A stretch of DNA of 64,000 nt from a bacterium (lineage in GTDB: Bacteria > Arandabacterota > Arandabacteria > Arandabacterales > Arandabacteraceae): contig JAOZOU010000006.1 of assembly GCA_029933125.1 (NCBI GenBank), forward strand, positions 141,408 to 205,407, written 5' to 3'. Positions 19,028 through 28,981 of the stretch are shown here, piece by piece. A program made the position numbers and the translations under genes. Every line of letters starts with the position of its first letter. Within the stretch, counting starts at the first letter, position 1. The notes under the pieces were generated by a model. The model searched no databases and was not told the origin of the DNA. It was given only the letters and a program-made list of their open reading frames with translations.

Positions 19028-19052
19028 ATAATGGGTTAGAAGGAGGTGGCAA

Positions 19053-19802
19053 ATGAAGAAATCGAGGTGGATAGTTTTGCTTTCCCTATCCTTAGTGCTA
19101 GCCTCATGCATACTCTATGGCTTGCACTACGTTATCTTCCGTGATGCTCACCATATCTTCATCTACATGCTCGGAGATGTTGCATTCGTACCGATCGAAG
19201 TGCTTCTGGTCACTGTAATTGTCCATCAACTCTTGAGTCGCAGAGAGATGCGCATTAGGTTTGAGAAACTCAACATGGTAATTGGGGCCTTTTTTAGCGA
19301 GGTTGGAACGGAGCTGTTGCGTCTGTTTTCTCAAGCTGATCCACTTCTGGATACGATAAGGCAGGATCTGCTCATATCCACCGATTGGACCGATGAGAGG
19401 TTTTCAAGTACTGCAAGTCGACTCCGCCTGTATGAATACAAGATGGATACCAGGAGGCTGGATATCAAGGCGATCAAGGAATTCCTTCTTGAGCGCAGAG
19501 ATTTTCTCATGCGGCTTCTTGAGAATCCGACACTCCTTGAGCACGAGTCCTTCACACGCCTTCTAAGAGCTGTATTCCATCTCACTGAGGAGCTTGCGAG
19601 CCGTCCGCAGGTGAGCGACCTGCCTGAAGGCGATAAGGATCATCTTGCAGGTGATGCAAGGCGCTCCTATGTCAGGCTGGTCGATCAATGGATTGATTAC
19701 ATGCACCATCTCAAGGCGAACTATCCGTATCTTTTCTCACTTGCGATGAGGGTAAATCCATTCAGTCCCAAGCCCTCGGCAATAATCGAAGGTAAGCCCT
19801 AA
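19053..19802 (+). CDS. Conserved membrane-anchored hypothetical protein
   Basis: A 249-residue protein with two N-terminal membrane helices (about residues 7-27 and 36-62), then a soluble helical part rich in charged residues with coiled-coil character. AGAAGGAGG lies a few bases before the ATG. I do not recognise a named family. The two-helix anchor and helical cytosolic tail resemble uncharacterised proteins seen in deep-branching bacteria. It follows the Nei-like gene closely but shares no evident function with it. Confidence 0.55.
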   Translation: MKKSRWIVLLSLSLVLASCILYGLHYVIFRDAHHIFIYMLGDVAFVPIEVLLVTVIVHQLLSRREMRIRFEKLNMVIGAFFSEVGTELLRLFSQADPLLDTIRQDLLISTDWTDERFSSTASRLRLYEYKMDTRRLDIKAIKEFLLERRDFLMRLLENPTLLEHESFTRLLRAVFHLTEELASRPQVSDLPEGDKDHLAGDARRSYVRLVDQWIDYMHHLKANYPYLFSLAMRVNPFSPKPSAIIEGKP

Positions 19803-19856
19803 GGCTTCTATCCCGCTGACAATGAGGCAGAATGATTCGAGGGCACCCTGAGGGGC

Positions 19857-20972
19857 CTATTGGGATTCACGTAAAAGATCCTTATAAAGTGTTATATGCT
19901 TCAGGGCGGTGTTCTCAATTGAGAACCGGCTTACTGTTTCAATAGCATTTTCCGCCAGTCTTTCTCTTAAGCGAGACTCATCGATCAGTTTGATAATTGC
20001 ATCTGCAAGCGCGTCAGGGTCATTGCTGGGGACAAGGAGCCCATTTGAGTTATCAACAATGATCTCAGCAATCCCCCCAGCTGAAGTTGCAATTACAGGC
20101 AGTCCACTTGCCATCGCTTCGAGAGCCGCAGTTCCCAGCCCTTCCATTCGGGAGGCAAGAACAAAGATATCAAAAAGCTTATAGATCTGGCTCACATTCT
20201 CCCTGAATCCGAGGAATAGGAATCGATTCCCGAGCTCCAGTTGGGCATGAATGCGCTCAAGTTTTCCTCTGTCGGGTCCCTCTCCAGCGGCACAGAAAAT
20301 GGCATCTTCTCTATGCCTCAGGACCCTAGCTGCAGCTTCGAGTAAAGTCGGGTAGTCCTTGTGTCCAACCATTGCAGCAACTGTTCCAACCACGATTGCC
20401 TTCTCTGGTATCTTGTATGTTTGCCTGAGATCTTCGGTCTGAGCTCTCGGTGAGAATCGATTTAGATCGATGCCGCTGTGGATGACAGTAATCTTTGATT
20501 CCTCAACGCCGCATCTTCTCAAAACACTCGCCACATTCTCGGAGACACAGACTATTGTGTTGACCAAACGATTATTGTATTTGAGGGATCCGATGAGGGG
20601 CTTGCGAACAGGGAAATCGACTCTTCGAGAGGCAATAAGGATAATTTTGGGAAGCAACATTTTTACAAGCAGACCCAACGAGAGGGCATGGGATGAATGC
20701 GCATGAAGAATCCGGAAACCTTGACTCTTGAGTATCTTCGCAATTTTACCTGCGGCAAGGATGTCCCACGGATTACGTATTTTGACTGCTTCCACTGGCA
20801 AGCCAGTGCTATCAAAGTGCCTGAGTATTTGCGAGCCCCTTCGACATATGAGGAGTGTGTTTACCCCGTGCTTCAAGAGCTGCCCAACCAGATAGGCTAT
20901 CTGTTGCTGCCCTCCTCGCCATTCGCTAGATGTTTCGAGGTGTGCAACGCTTACTTGCGTGATTTCTCCCAT
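19857..20972 (-). CDS. Family 4 glycosyltransferase
   Basis: A 371-residue GT-B enzyme. The N-terminal domain begins with the acceptor-side loop SEWRGGQQQIAYL. The C-terminal donor site shows VGTVAAMVGHKDYPTLLEA, GEGPDRGKLE and the EX7E-type motif EGLGTAALEAMASGLP. It transfers a sugar from a nucleotide-sugar to a lipid or glycan acceptor at the cytoplasmic membrane. Its 5' end overlaps the 3' end of the neighbouring GT2 gene by 22 bases, so the two are co-expressed; with WaaE-like GT2 as partner, a lipopolysaccharide-core or similar role is likely. Confidence 0.87.
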   Translation of the reverse strand: MGEITQVSVAHLETSSEWRGGQQQIAYLVGQLLKHGVNTLLICRRGSQILRHFDSTGLPVEAVKIRNPWDILAAGKIAKILKSQGFRILHAHSSHALSLGLLVKMLLPKIILIASRRVDFPVRKPLIGSLKYNNRLVNTIVCVSENVASVLRRCGVEESKITVIHSGIDLNRFSPRAQTEDLRQTYKIPEKAIVVGTVAAMVGHKDYPTLLEAAARVLRHREDAIFCAAGEGPDRGKLERIHAQLELGNRFLFLGFRENVSQIYKLFDIFVLASRMEGLGTAALEAMASGLPVIATSAGGIAEIIVDNSNGLLVPSNDPDALADAIIKLIDESRLRERLAENAIETVSRFSIENTALKHITLYKDLLRESQ

Positions 20973-21694
20973 AGCTTGATGTACTTAAGATAGACCCCCA
21001 AGGCTGAATTCAGGCAGAGCACGAACCCAATCCTGCCGTCAAGGAATCCCAAGTGAAGTATGTACATGCGAAAGAAGCGGAAGGCAGCCCTTGCGAGCGA
21101 ACTGATTATGCTGGCTTTCTTTGAGACTCCGCCTTGAGCGGCAAGTGTTGTGTAAAGATTCATCTTCTTGATGTGCTCATCAATCGTAGGATAGCTATAA
21201 TGATATAGGGATTCCTCAATGCGCTCCACCGTTCCTGTGAATTCAACAGATTCATGAACGGTCTTGGAATTGAAGTTTCCATGGTTACGATTGAAAAGCC
21301 TTAAGGGGTAATCTCTTTGCCAGCCGCCGTAGCGTATGCGCCTACCCAGGTAGAAAGTATTACGCTTTATTCTATAGGCAACCAGGGGATCTGCATTTTC
21401 CAATATCTTCTCGATACGTCTACGGAGCTCAGGTGTAACCTCTTCATCTGCATCGATCGAGAGGATCCAGTCATGGCTTGCCTGCTCGACTGCCCAGCGC
21501 TTGGTTGCACCAAAACCCAGCCATGATGTCTTTACCACCCTGGCACCGAACTTGCCCGCGATTGCTGGAGTTTCATCTATGCAACCAGTATCAGCGACTA
21601 CGATTTCATCGACCCAGTCTAGGGATTTCAGACACCTCTCGATGTTTTCCTGCTCATCTAGCGCAATGATGACCGCTGAGAGCCTGGCTCGCAT
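20951..21694 (-). CDS. Family 2 glycosyltransferase, WaaE/KdtX-like
   Basis: A 247-residue GT2 enzyme resembling lipopolysaccharide-core beta-1,4-glucosyltransferases. Seen: SAVIIALDEQENIERCLKSL, DEIVVADTGCIDET, the metal motif LSIDADEEVT, and the RDYPLRLFNR and HESVEF blocks typical of this subgroup. I chose the ATG at 21694 because AGGAGG lies about ten bases before it; an in-frame start at 21766 adds 24 residues with no similarity. A hydrophobic C-terminal helix probably lies on the membrane. It overlaps the GT4 gene downstream. Confidence 0.85.
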   Translation of the reverse strand: MRARLSAVIIALDEQENIERCLKSLDWVDEIVVADTGCIDETPAIAGKFGARVVKTSWLGFGATKRWAVEQASHDWILSIDADEEVTPELRRRIEKILENADPLVAYRIKRNTFYLGRRIRYGGWQRDYPLRLFNRNHGNFNSKTVHESVEFTGTVERIEESLYHYSYPTIDEHIKKMNLYTTLAAQGGVSKKASIISSLARAAFRFFRMYILHLGFLDGRIGFVLCLNSALGVYLKYIKLWEKSRK

Positions 21695-21984
21695 CTTTTT
21701 GAAACCTCCTCGAGCCTTGGGGCTCGTTCTTGCATCGAGCAATACCCATAGTTGGTACCAAGCCAATCGAAGTATACATTTACCTGCGAATGAAGAGAAG
21801 ATTGTTTTTGTTTCAAGGCCCCTGAGGGTTCAGATTCAAACAGATTTCAAGTTGCCCTGCGAGGGCACCCTTGGATGAATTGAGGTCGAGAAAACAAAGC
21901 AGCAAACTGATCTTGCCATCTGATGCTGGGCTTGTTAACCTGAGATATTGATCTACACCGCTAAATAGGTAGAAGAGGCACCAC

Positions 21985-23862
21985 ATGGATTCAGGAATTC
22001 GCGACGGGATTTCACCTTTTAGGGCTGCAGTTGTGCTTGGAGTAATACCTGGTATCTACATTGGTGTATTGATTGGCCTCATGGTAGCAGGGCTGAACTT
22101 CCTCTGGGAGTCGCCAAGGGATGTGATCGTAGCAATCTTCTGGTTCGGCGTTATCTTTGGTGCAATAGGGGCAGTTGCCAGCCTGATTGTCGCTCTCCTT
22201 GCTGCGCTTCTTAAGAAATCACTGCGATGGACAGTTTTCTCCGTGTCTACTGTTGTCGCAAGCGTCTTCATCTTCATAGAAGGGTATGGGAGGTGCTATG
22301 GCTGCCATCAATTTCTCGACTGGCGCGCCCCGCATCTTATCTATACGCCAGGTAGAAGCATTCTGCTGACAGCTGCCCTGGCTCTTGGATGTATTGGTGT
22401 GGGTGCAGGTATTGGTGGGATCGTCTATGTTCTTTGGGGAGCGTGGAGGAGACGCTTCGTAAGGAGAATTGCCTACTTCGTACTCATTGCTGTGATCGCC
22501 ATAGCAATTTCATTAAGCTATCTTTCAACTCCAGGCAGAGGAGAGCACCCTTCGCAGGCGAGTCTTGGGTTAAAGCCTTCCGGTGGCCTCGATCATGTTA
22601 TCGTAATTGTGGACGATGCTGCTACCTGGACGGTTTTCGATTACCTTCTCAAGAATGGGAGTGTACCAGCCCTTCGCAAGATTGTTGAAAATGGCTCAAC
22701 TGGCTATCTTAAGACCTTTAGGCCAACGCATTCGCCTCAGATATGGACAACTATGGCTACAGGCAGATCCCCGACTCGTCATGCCATAACCGGCTTTATC
22801 AATTATGCCTTTCCCGGAATGCGTTACGGAATTGCCAACTTCGAGATTCCCTTCGAATGGATGCTCGAGTATCTGTGCCTTAAACTTCATGCCTTAGGGA
22901 TTGGCGGAGCAAGAACACTTGGCCCTGAGCGGCGAAGGGTGAAGGCTCTCTGGAATATTGCAAGCGATTTGAAACTTGGTGTAGGTGTCGTCAACTGGCA
23001 TAACACATTGCCAGCTGAGAAGGTAGAGGGCTTCATGTTATCAAACTACTTCTACCTTTCGCTTAGTAAACGGGCAAATGAGTGCGTCTATCCAGCCGAC
23101 TTGATCCCCGAAGTGGAGGACATGGTCGCAGCAGCGCATGATTCTTCATTCGACTGGGTCACAGGCTTTAGCAAAGACGAGCTTCCAGGGGGTAGCGCCG
23201 GTGAGCGTGCCGATCTTGTGAGAAAGGTTAGCAACGGCGATTTCACAGCGAATCTTGTTTCAATGCATCTTCATGAGAGATTCAAGCCAGCTCTTATGAT
23301 GATGGGACTTAAGGGCCTCGATACAATCGGCCACACAACCTACTGGGAGTACGCCCTACTTCACTATCCTCAAGAATATAAGCTCACTCCCTATCTTAGA
23401 AAGTTTACTGATGAAGAGCTCATCAAGCACCTCGGTAAAGCGATTGACAACCTCTACATCTTGCACGACAGATTCTATAGGCAGTGGCTCGACATGCTTG
23501 GGGGAAACGACGCCATCATCATCGTTTCGGATCACGGCTTTGAGATGAACGGTAATCAGCATGAGTTTGGTCCTCCAGGAGTCATAATGCTTTATGGCAA
23601 GCCCTTCAAGAAGGGCTATCGAATCGAGAATGCCTCCGTATTCGACATCGCTCCGACTGTGCTCTATCTTTTGGGTCTAGCTGTGGGGGAGGATATGGAG
23701 GGCAAGATACTTACTGAAGCCCTTGATCCGCAATGGCTTTCGAGCCATCCCATCCGCACAATCGATACATATGAAACTGTTAGGCGAAAACACAAGAAAA
23801 TACCGCGCAAGGTAAGTGAAGAAACCCTCAAGCGCTTAAAGGCCGTAGGATATATCAGATAG
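21985..23862 (+). CDS. Membrane-anchored alkaline-phosphatase-superfamily enzyme (type I phosphodiesterase/nucleotide pyrophosphatase-like)
   Basis: A 625-residue protein. Residues 1-185 hold four or five membrane helices. The remainder is an AlkP-superfamily domain facing outward: metal ligands in VIVDDA, the nucleophile region RPTHSPQIWTTMATGRSP, GLDTIGHTTYWEY, VSDHGFEMNGNQHEFG with the last metal-binding His, and LDxxPTVLYLLG-like SVFDIAPTVLYLLGL. It would hydrolyse or transfer a phosphate ester, for example lipid A or glycan phosphoethanolamine-like groups, but the substrate is not readable. Glycosyltransferase neighbours make a surface-glycan role plausible. ATG start. Confidence 0.78.
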   Translation: MDSGIRDGISPFRAAVVLGVIPGIYIGVLIGLMVAGLNFLWESPRDVIVAIFWFGVIFGAIGAVASLIVALLAALLKKSLRWTVFSVSTVVASVFIFIEGYGRCYGCHQFLDWRAPHLIYTPGRSILLTAALALGCIGVGAGIGGIVYVLWGAWRRRFVRRIAYFVLIAVIAIAISLSYLSTPGRGEHPSQASLGLKPSGGLDHVIVIVDDAATWTVFDYLLKNGSVPALRKIVENGSTGYLKTFRPTHSPQIWTTMATGRSPTRHAITGFINYAFPGMRYGIANFEIPFEWMLEYLCLKLHALGIGGARTLGPERRRVKALWNIASDLKLGVGVVNWHNTLPAEKVEGFMLSNYFYLSLSKRANECVYPADLIPEVEDMVAAAHDSSFDWVTGFSKDELPGGSAGERADLVRKVSNGDFTANLVSMHLHERFKPALMMMGLKGLDTIGHTTYWEYALLHYPQEYKLTPYLRKFTDEELIKHLGKAIDNLYILHDRFYRQWLDMLGGNDAIIIVSDHGFEMNGNQHEFGPPGVIMLYGKPFKKGYRIENASVFDIAPTVLYLLGLAVGEDMEGKILTEALDPQWLSSHPIRTIDTYETVRRKHKKIPRKVSEETLKRLKAVGYIR

Positions 23863-23934
23863 AAATCAGCGCTTCTCGGCCACTTTGATAGGTTGCGAGG
23901 CTATGCTGGAGTTTCGATAAGGGCCCCCAGGACC

Positions 23935-25291
23935 TTACTCTGGGACAAGCTCAATGCCATATTGCCTGAGGCGTTTCCAGAGAGTCACCCGGCTAATACC
24001 CAGCAGCTTTGCAGCCTTACCGCGCTTTCCTTTGGATTTGCGAAGTGCATCGATTATTCGCTGCCTTTCACCACCAGCTCCTTCAAGCTCGTAACCCGGC
24101 CGAACGCATTCTGAATCAAACAATCTTGGTGGTAGATGTTGGGGTTCGATAAGTCCCTTGGGACAGACAACGAGGGCATACTCGAGAACATTTATCAATT
24201 CCCGCACGTTTCCAGGTCACTGGTATCTCAACATAGCTTCCGGGGCTGATTCGGAAACGCCGTCAATAGGTTTTTCAGTTCTCACGCGAAGCCTGCGAAT
24301 GAAGTGGTCAACGAGGAGAGGTATATCTTCGCTTCGCTTTCGCAGAGGAGGAAAGTGAATGGGTATGACATTGAGACGATAGTAAAGATCTTCACGGAAG
24401 CTCCCATGGCGAATCATCTTGGTGAGATTTCGATGAGTGGCAGCAATGATACGCACATCAATCTTGATGGGTTTGTGATCGCCGACACGTTCAATTTCTT
24501 TTTCCTGAAGTACTCTCAGGAGCTTCACCTGAGTGGAAAGTGGAATATCGCCAATCTCATCGAGAAAGATATCACCCTTGTTGGCAGCCTCAAAGCGTCC
24601 CTTGCGATCCCGGCTTGCCCCTGTGAAAGCTCCCTTGACATGCCCAAAAAGTTCACTCTCAAGTAAGGATTCGCTTAGAGCAGCACAGCTAACCTTGACA
24701 AAAGGGCCTCTTCTGCGCCGACCGAGTTTGTGGATGGCGTCTGCAACGAGCTCCTTACCGCTTCCGCTCTCGCCATAGATGATTATTGGGGCATCGGATT
24801 GAGCTGCATTTGATATGAGTTCGTAGACTTCCTGCATTGCCTTGCTTTTGCCCACTATTCCGTGAAAGCCCTCATCGCTCGAGAGCATCTGCTTGAGCTC
24901 CGCAATCGTTCTTTCCTTATCCACAAGGTCTGTAAGGTCGGTTAGTGTTTCGACTCCTCCAATCATCTTGCCCTTGCTATCCCGCAAAACAACTGCATTC
25001 TTGAGCACATGGATGACCCTCCCGTCGGCGGCGCAATTCGCATCGCTTCCTCATCACCTAGCCTAAATTGAAGAGCTCACATTTTTTTCTCAAACCGCCC
25101 GCATCGTACGCAAGGCAGAGGTTACAGCCAAGGACAGTGCAGGGCTTTCCAATGAGCTCATCATGCTTGGAGCTCGTAAGCTCGCCAACCGCTCTGTTAG
25201 CCGAAACGATGGGTTTGCCAATAGCAGATGTCCTTGGAATCCTTTCAGACAATCTAAAGAATCGCAAAGCGGTTCTCTCACTCTCAGGCAA
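23935..25291 (-). pseudogene. PAS-domain sigma-54-dependent transcription activator, disrupted
   Basis: Remains of a regulator with an N-terminal PAS domain (IVSANRAVGELTSS, and CTVLGCNLC, which suggests cysteine-based sensing), a complete sigma-54 AAA+ core (GESGSGKE Walker A, GAFTGA, GDIFLDEIGD Walker B, RLNVIPIHFPPLRKR) and a Fis-type helix-turn-helix (GKAAKLLGISRVTLWKRL). It is broken by TGA at 24217-24219 exactly where the near-invariant Trp of WPGNVRE should stand, and the PAS-to-AAA+ link near 25010-25075 is spread over three frames. The PAS N-terminus is also missing and overlaps the divergent HdrD-like gene. I read it as decayed; a low-quality assembly patch is the alternative. Confidence 0.75.
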
Positions 25292-26181
25292 ACAGGCAAC
25301 GGCTTGGGCTAAAGGACTTGATCTACCACATGGGGGTGAGACAGTCCTTTACACTGGTCACATGTATCAACTTGTGCCATTCATCAACGCTATGACTACG
25401 AGAATGGCGGCTATTTAGGACTCCTGGCTGAGGAATCTCTTCGGGCTGGGTCGCGCAATAAATCGCATCATTGATCTTTCGCGTTTCATGTCCCTGGGTG
25501 CTGGAGGCGAACGCAAGCGTTATGAGGCGATCCTCAGGAATATTGCCATGCTCCTGCACCAGGCAGGAATCAAGTTTGGTTACCTCTATGAGGAGGAACT
25601 CTATACAGGTGCGTTGTTCTACGATGAAGGTGTTGATGAAGTATTTATGGCTCATGCACACTTTGTCTATGAGAGGCTTAAGACGCATGGTGTGAAAACG
25701 GCCATCACCGTTGATCCTCACACGACCAATATGCTAAGAAGTGTCTATCCTGAGATCATAGAAGATTACAGTCTTGAGGTTAAGACCTATATCGAAGCGC
25801 TGGCTGAGGCTGGCTATGTAGGGAATGCTGAGGTTCAAGAGGTTGTTGTTCACGATTCATGCATCTACGCCAGAAGTGAAAATGTTCTTGAACAGCCTAG
25901 AAGCTTGCTTGAAGCGGCAGGAATGAGCATCAAGGAACCTGAACTTTCGGGAAAGCTAACCCATTGTTGCGGCGGACCCCTGGAGTCCCTATTTCCTGAC
26001 AGGGCTTCACGAGATAGGAGCCAAGCGCGTTGACCAGCTTGCTGGATGTGGCAAGCATGTTGTCACTATGTGTCCCATATGTATGGCAAATCTTAGTCGC
26101 TCTTCGAAAGGAAAGATCAAAATCCTTGATTTTGCTGAGTGCCTTGGGAGGCAGGCTGGTTCATTGCCCTGGAGCCTTTGA
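25209..26181 (+). pseudogene. HdrD/GlpC-type CCG-domain iron-sulfur protein, disrupted
   Basis: The family carries CCG cysteine-rich domains that bind noncubane or [4Fe-4S] clusters and transfer electrons to thiol/disulfide or quinone partners. Recognisable parts are ADVLGILSDNLKNRKAVLSL and GGETVLYTGHMYQL at the N-terminus, HDSCIYAR and THCCGGPLESLFP in the middle, and KHVVTMCPICMANL at the end. TAG at 25416-25418 interrupts the frame where Glu is expected before DSWLRNLFG. A frameshift near 25990-26005 moves the end into another frame up to TGA 26179-26181. Two independent lesions argue for a pseudogene. It lies back to back with the broken PAS/sigma-54 gene, its probable former regulator. 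Confidence 0.75.
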
Positions 26182-26215
26182 TAATCCAAACCAGAGTATC
26201 CCAGGAAGATAGGCC

Positions 26216-28981
26216 TTAGTCAGATTTCACGCTTAGGGCACCACGATCTATGATCTTGAGTAATCTCTGCTTGGGGAGGATGTTGACAACCATTTGCTTT
26301 GATTCCCCAGGTCGAAGTTCGATTTCTGTTCGGGATGGGTCGAAGACATAATCAGGTGAAGGGTCTTTGGTTTTTACAACTATTCTCCACTTGCCTGGCC
26401 TTAGGTGGTCAAATGCAACCTCGTGATCATTTCCAACAGGCTCAACAAAGGTCTCATCACCATTTGAGATCTCCATCCAAATGTGGCTAAAATCGACTTC
26501 GTTTGGCATCAGGGTAGTGCTTAACTGAGACAGAGTCTCATGGGTTGGTGCCCGAGATGTGGTTTCGGCGTGGAACCCAAATCGTGCAGTGATGCTGGAT
26601 CCTCGGACGATCCCTATGGTGATCTTACTCGCTTGGCCGCCTTTGATTGAAAGGACAATGGGTGTTGGTTTGATGGTTGTCATTCCCGTGCCAAGTGACC
26701 GAGGGTCGAGATACAAGGAGTGATTCCCCGGCTTAAGCCCTTGAATCGTGAAGTTGCCATCGCTGTCTGTCACTGCCATATCACCACTGGCGATCACAAC
26801 AACATTGGGAACCGGCGGGTGTCCCGGGATGTCAGCACGGTAGACCTTGCCCTCGAGTGATCCCACGGATTTCTTTCTCGATGAAGGGATGCCAAGGGCA
26901 ATTTTGTATTGCAGGAGTAAAGATACCTTTTTCTCCCCATGCCTCCGTGGCTGCTCCAGGTTACCCCGGAGCTCGAAGGTATGTCCTTCTCTTGGCTTCC
27001 ACGAGAGGCTGCCGAGAAGATTGTCATAAACCATGTTTGACACTGATAACTGCTTGTACCGGAGAAAGCGGATGCGGAAAACTACACTTCTGGTCAGATA
27101 CCATGTAGCTGAGATTCCCATGTTTGTGTATCGCCGTGCTTCAGGTGAATACTGTGTGGTACCCGTATGTCCGTAGAAAGCATAAGTTTGGTTTGGAAAA
27201 GGGTGCCACGTGAGACTGCCTGAGTAGCGCTCAACTTGTTTGACAGTCTTGGCAGCATCATTTGCTAGCTCGCCTCTCTCGGCCGATCCACTGAAACTGA
27301 GGAGGCCTCCTGTATGAGCAGCGGAGAGCCTTATCACCCGTTCGGTGAAATCTGTTGCTGACCTTGCCACATTATCCCATTTAGAGAATCTCCGAAAGTC
27401 CAGGGTGAATCTATGGCCTCCACGCATCGTCCACAGAATGCCTGTCGCCACCTGGCGCTCCCTAATCGCGTCAGCCTTTGAAATGTCATTATCAAGATTG
27501 CGAGCATAGTTGCGGAAATTCGTTCTCCATGAAAAGTGCGTGCTAAGTGGTAGCCTTATTGCTGCAAGCAGATATTCAGTATCATGGTAGTATCCCTTGA
27601 ATTCAGGTTCAGCCCGAATCCATTCAAAGGAGTAGTTTCCATCCTTGCGAATTTTCCCGTGCAGGGTAACATTCTGGGCTGTCTGAGATCTTGTGAATGT
27701 CTTACCTTCTGGGCTCACTGCGACTTCAAAGGAGAGATCTCCTCCAGCCACAGCCAAACTTCCTCCGAGACTGTAAAGGTAATGGCGAGATGAATCCACT
27801 GAAGCGTTCTTCTTTGAGAGGAAACTTGTTCCTAGGGATACTCTTCGCCCCAGTCCGAAACACAAGCTCATCCCTGCTTCTGTAACAGGTCTCGGAAGCC
27901 AGCGCTTTTGGGCAAAGAAGGCCTTGGCACTAAAGGTCCTCTCCTGGTAAGTGACCTGTGCTCCACGGGCATAATTGTACCTTTCCAGCAAAGATGAAAG
28001 TGAATAGCCCTGGTCTCCAAGACGAAGGGCGATTGGGCCTCGTTTGTAGTCGATATAGATCCTATCCCGACTGGTGTAGCGCCCAACATCTTCAATGTCA
28101 GGAAGCTTCAGCACGAATCCCAGATGACTATCAGCCTCACTTAGGCTACCCCGCCCTGATAGTTCGATCTGGTATGCGCTCCCTTCTCGATCTGTTGTGG
28201 CAGTGAGTTTAAGATAAGCAGGAATTCTCACATATGGATCAACACGCCTGCTTACTCTCGGGATGACCTCGATGCGGACCGCCTTGCTGAGGCTCCTTGG
28301 CGTGCCTTTGGCTGTCTTGGCGGTTGCTGTTATTCTTATGATACTCTCACTTCTCGTCCTTATGTTCTCGGAGCTTTCAAAGAGCAATTGGCACCGCCTT
28401 GTCTCGCCTGGTTTGAGGAGGAGATTTCGTGGTTTGCTCACATATCGCATGATCTTGTCCGTTGAGGCTTCAAGCTTCACATGAAGATCGGCATTACCGC
28501 GATTTTTAAGATTCAGGCCAAGAGCGCATATCTCACCGGCAAGAACGATGTGTGGTATGTCACCCACGCTGAGGGCTAGATCTGCCACTTCGGAAACTTT
28601 GATAAGGATAGTGTCAGCACCTGCTAGGGAGCGATCGCTGAGATTCATCAGATTGTACACCAGTGAATAGGTTCCAGGACCGCATGTTGCTGGAATTTTG
28701 AGAGCCACGAGCCTAACCAGACTCCCATTTGGATCAAGATCGAGTTGGGAGCGATTTGCTGATACTACTTTCCAATTGTGTGGAAGCTGGAAAGTTTCGA
28801 CTAATGCCTGGGGTGTGCTTGAATTGTTGACAATCACCAATTTAACGGTCAGGATCTCGCCGGGCTGACTTGACGCATGAGGCGACGGTGATGTCAGAAT
28901 GTTTATAGGCTGTGGGTTGGCGCTCGCCCCTGATGTCGAGAAGGCGATGAGGACCAAGATCGCTATCAGCAGCTTGATCAT
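26216..28981 (-). CDS. Large outer-membrane beta-barrel protein, usher-like, with Ig-like N-terminus and carboxypeptidase-regulatory-like C-terminus
   Basis: About 921 residues. After a signal peptide ending near ASANP come two Ig-like NEW3/CARDB-type domains (about residues 25-250). A long region of alternating short beta strands ending in aromatics follows (about 255-700), as in an outer-membrane barrel. Next is a CarboxypepD_reg-like domain (about 710-790; GKVYRADIPGHPPVPNVVV, TDSDGNFTIQGLKPGNHSL) and a further beta domain. The stop of the upstream chaperone-like gene overlaps its ATG (TGATG). Domain order and neighbours resemble a chaperone-usher assembly platform, whose ushers also have a barrel with Ig-like and plug parts, but I do not see the classical PapC/FimD signature. 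Call is by architecture and context. Confidence 0.5.
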   Translation of the reverse strand: MIKLLIAILVLIAFSTSGASANPQPINILTSPSPHASSQPGEILTVKLVIVNNSSTPQALVETFQLPHNWKVVSANRSQLDLDPNGSLVRLVALKIPATCGPGTYSLVYNLMNLSDRSLAGADTILIKVSEVADLALSVGDIPHIVLAGEICALGLNLKNRGNADLHVKLEASTDKIMRYVSKPRNLLLKPGETRRCQLLFESSENIRTRSESIIRITATAKTAKGTPRSLSKAVRIEVIPRVSRRVDPYVRIPAYLKLTATTDREGSAYQIELSGRGSLSEADSHLGFVLKLPDIEDVGRYTSRDRIYIDYKRGPIALRLGDQGYSLSSLLERYNYARGAQVTYQERTFSAKAFFAQKRWLPRPVTEAGMSLCFGLGRRVSLGTSFLSKKNASVDSSRHYLYSLGGSLAVAGGDLSFEVAVSPEGKTFTRSQTAQNVTLHGKIRKDGNYSFEWIRAEPEFKGYYHDTEYLLAAIRLPLSTHFSWRTNFRNYARNLDNDISKADAIRERQVATGILWTMRGGHRFTLDFRRFSKWDNVARSATDFTERVIRLSAAHTGGLLSFSGSAERGELANDAAKTVKQVERYSGSLTWHPFPNQTYAFYGHTGTTQYSPEARRYTNMGISATWYLTRSVVFRIRFLRYKQLSVSNMVYDNLLGSLSWKPREGHTFELRGNLEQPRRHGEKKVSLLLQYKIALGIPSSRKKSVGSLEGKVYRADIPGHPPVPNVVVIASGDMAVTDSDGNFTIQGLKPGNHSLYLDPRSLGTGMTTIKPTPIVLSIKGGQASKITIGIVRGSSITARFGFHAETTSRAPTHETLSQLSTTLMPNEVDFSHIWMEISNGDETFVEPVGNDHEVAFDHLRPGKWRIVVKTKDPSPDYVFDPSRTEIELRPGESKQMVVNILPKQRLLKIIDRGALSVKSD

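Noticed and set aside
24217-24219. TGA in the sigma-54 activator as another selenocysteine codon
   Set aside because: The family has Trp here (WPGNVRE), one G-to-A change explains it, no hairpin follows, and the gene has further frameshifts.
25416-25418. TAG in the HdrD-like gene as pyrrolysine
   Set aside because: The expected residue is Glu, and the gene also has a frameshift downstream, so a nonsense mutation in a pseudogene is simpler.
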